From Promethearchaeota archaeon (GTDB lineage Archaea; Asgardarchaeota; Lokiarchaeia; Sigyniarchaeales; SOKP01): DNA of 8,331 nt. The position numbers and the translations under genes are program-made. Under the pieces are notes generated by a model. That model had not been told where the DNA came from and ran no database searches. It saw nothing but the letters and a program-made list of their open reading frames with translations. Of this stretch, positions 7,187 to 8,331 are shown piece after piece (positions within the stretch are counted from its first letter, which is position 1; the number at the start of each line of letters is the position of its first letter). The DNA is taken from assembly GCA_016840695.1 (NCBI GenBank), contig JAEORV010000051.1, forward strand, positions 1-8,331, read 5' to 3'.

Positions 7187-8331
7187 TTAAATATTGTTAA
7201 TAATCCAGGACATTTCAAGGAAAAGTGTTTCAAATTCTTCTGGCGTCTTAACTTTACTTCCTTTCCCTTTCCCTTCTTTAATAGCTAACATTCTATCCAT
7301 GAATTTTGTAATTCTTCTTATTTTAAGCTTATTTACCTTGCCACCCGCCTCTTTAGCGGTAACCCAGTCAATTACTTTTTGAGTAGTGATTTTTTCTCCT
7401 CCAATTTGTGCGTGTAATTTCCTTTCGACTCTTCTATATAACAAGGTGAGAGCTTTTCCATACCTGTTTTTTTCCTTGTACCAGTCTATTTTTTGAGCAA
7501 AAAATGAAGAGGTCCTGAATTTTTCCTTTTCTTCTTTTTTTTCTGCTTCTGCTGCTTTTCTTTTTTCTTCGTCCTCATCCTTTTTCGGAAGATATTTTCT
7601 GAAAGTATATATCGCTAAAAGAGGATATATCCACGCAGTGATTGGATTAGTAGAAAGATGGACGATGTATTGAATGATAAAACCAAAGATCCCCGCGGAA
7701 GTGAGGTCTCTGGAGTATTCAGGGCGTATATGAGCTTCGTCAAATACAACGATCCAATCCTTTTTATCCTCAACTCCAGCATAAGTCAACCAGTCAATAA
7801 TGTTTAACCCAAATTGTAAATTGTCATACTGAGTTAAATCAATTAAATCGTTTGTAAACAAACTTGCGTCTGAAGACACGAAGACTCTTGAATTATTTAA
7901 TTGTTTTGCCAGAAATACTGCAGGTCTAAAGAATGATCCTCCTAATGGAAGTTTTAAAAATTGACTTGCATTACTCATGTCAACGCCACCTAAAGAACCA
8001 CCAATAAGTTCTGCAATAAAGCTTAGATCAATGACATCTGTATCATTGTCCCATTGTCTATTGCCATTTTTATCTACAAAACTATAATCTTGCGAAGTTT
8101 GACCAATAATATTCCACCCAAAAGCTTGAATGAGCATGTCTCCTCCAGCTGCAGCAGTTGCTTCTGAAAGAATAACATTGCTAACTCCGTTTGTTATTGT
8201 GCTCATAGCAGGATCGGAAACGGCAGGAAAACTTTTTATAATTGGGAAAGACGTATCTTTCAATCCTCCGACATTTTCCAGACAAGATTGATTATCTCGT
8301 AATATTCCATTGGGAAATATCGTGACTGGAA
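7187..8331 (-). CDS. DUF4350/GATase-like protein with membrane anchor and DUF4129-like C-terminal domain, 5' end missing
   Basis: The frame is open to the right edge of the window. The TTG at 8263 is only the first start-like codon; 22 more codons precede it without a stop or obvious ribosome site, so the true start is outside. Numbered from that TTG, residues up to about 180 resemble a DUF4350 / GATase1-like extracytoplasmic domain: SRVFVSSDASLFTND (125-139), LNIIDWL (153-159) and VVFDEAH (172-178) match the usual pattern of a strand, a Ser/Asp turn and a final FDE-H motif. DKNGNRQWDNDTD (64-76) resembles a calcium-binding loop. Hydrophobic residues from about 190 to 222 form the membrane anchor, then comes a Lys/Glu-rich linker (224-250). 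The tail (about 266-358, from YGKALTLLYRRVERKL) looks like DUF4129, a small helical cytoplasmic domain common in MoxR/DUF58 operons. It is the first visible gene of this operon. Domain assignments are by pattern, not alignment. Confidence 0.78.
   Translation of the reverse strand, partial: PVTIFPNGILRDNQSCLENVGGLKDTSFPIIKSFPAVSDPAMSTITNGVSNVILSEATAAAGGDMLIQAFGWNIIGQTSQDYSFVDKNGNRQWDNDTDVIDLSFIAELIGGSLGGVDMSNASQFLKLPLGGSFFRPAVFLAKQLNNSRVFVSSDASLFTNDLIDLTQYDNLQFGLNIIDWLTYAGVEDKKDWIVVFDEAHIRPEYSRDLTSAGIFGFIIQYIVHLSTNPITAWIYPLLAIYTFRKYLPKKDEDEEKRKAAEAEKKEEKEKFRTSSFFAQKIDWYKEKNRYGKALTLLYRRVERKLHAQIGGEKITTQKVIDWVTAKEAGGKVNKLKIRRITKFMDRMLAIKEGKGKGSKVKTPEEFETLFLEMSWIINNI

Noticed and set aside
8261..8263. 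TTG as start codon of the DUF4350-like gene
   Set aside because: The frame stays open for 22 more codons to the window edge, and an extracytoplasmic domain should have an export signal that is not seen after this codon.

Overview
The window is AT-rich, tightly packed DNA from a prokaryote, most likely an archaeon. The case for an archaeon rests on a COG1856-like radical SAM protein, an archaeal-style CofE/CofD pair for coenzyme F420, Lys/Ile/Asn-rich proteins, and a MoxR/DUF58 membrane operon of the kind common in archaea. An Asgard or similar low-GC lineage is plausible. However, the CofE-nitroreductase fusion also occurs in F420-producing bacteria (Actinobacteria, Chloroflexi), so the lineage is an inference.

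There are seven protein genes and no RNA gene, mobile element, CRISPR array or long non-coding stretch. The largest intergenic gaps are about 60 bases. The left part (1-3293, + strand) holds the 3' part of a radical SAM gene that runs off the window edge, a fused F420-0:glutamate ligase/nitroreductase (FbiB-like), and cofD. Together the last two cover the core assembly of F420: CofD makes (dehydro-)F420-0, the nitroreductase half can reduce the dehydro form, and the CofE half adds glutamates. The nucleotidyl-transferase (CofC/FbiD) and the deazaflavin synthase (CofG/CofH) are not in the window.

The right part (3297-8331, - strand) is one operon read right to left. It begins with a protein that has a DUF4350/GATase-like domain, a membrane anchor and a DUF4129-like tail; its 5' end is outside the window. 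Then come a MoxR-type AAA+ ATPase, a DUF58 protein with a von Willebrand A (MIDAS) domain, and a multi-spanning membrane protein with a large cytoplasmic coiled coil that I do not recognise. MoxR ATPases and VWA/DUF58 proteins usually act together as a chaperone-like pair that matures or remodels partners. Here the likely site of action is the membrane, through the two membrane proteins that flank the pair.

The two clusters converge with only 3 bases between the stop codons of cofD and the membrane-protein gene. The most interesting points are the FbiB-type fusion in a probable archaeon, the unrecognised membrane protein locked to MoxR/DUF58, and the compact DUF4350-TM-DUF4129-like protein.
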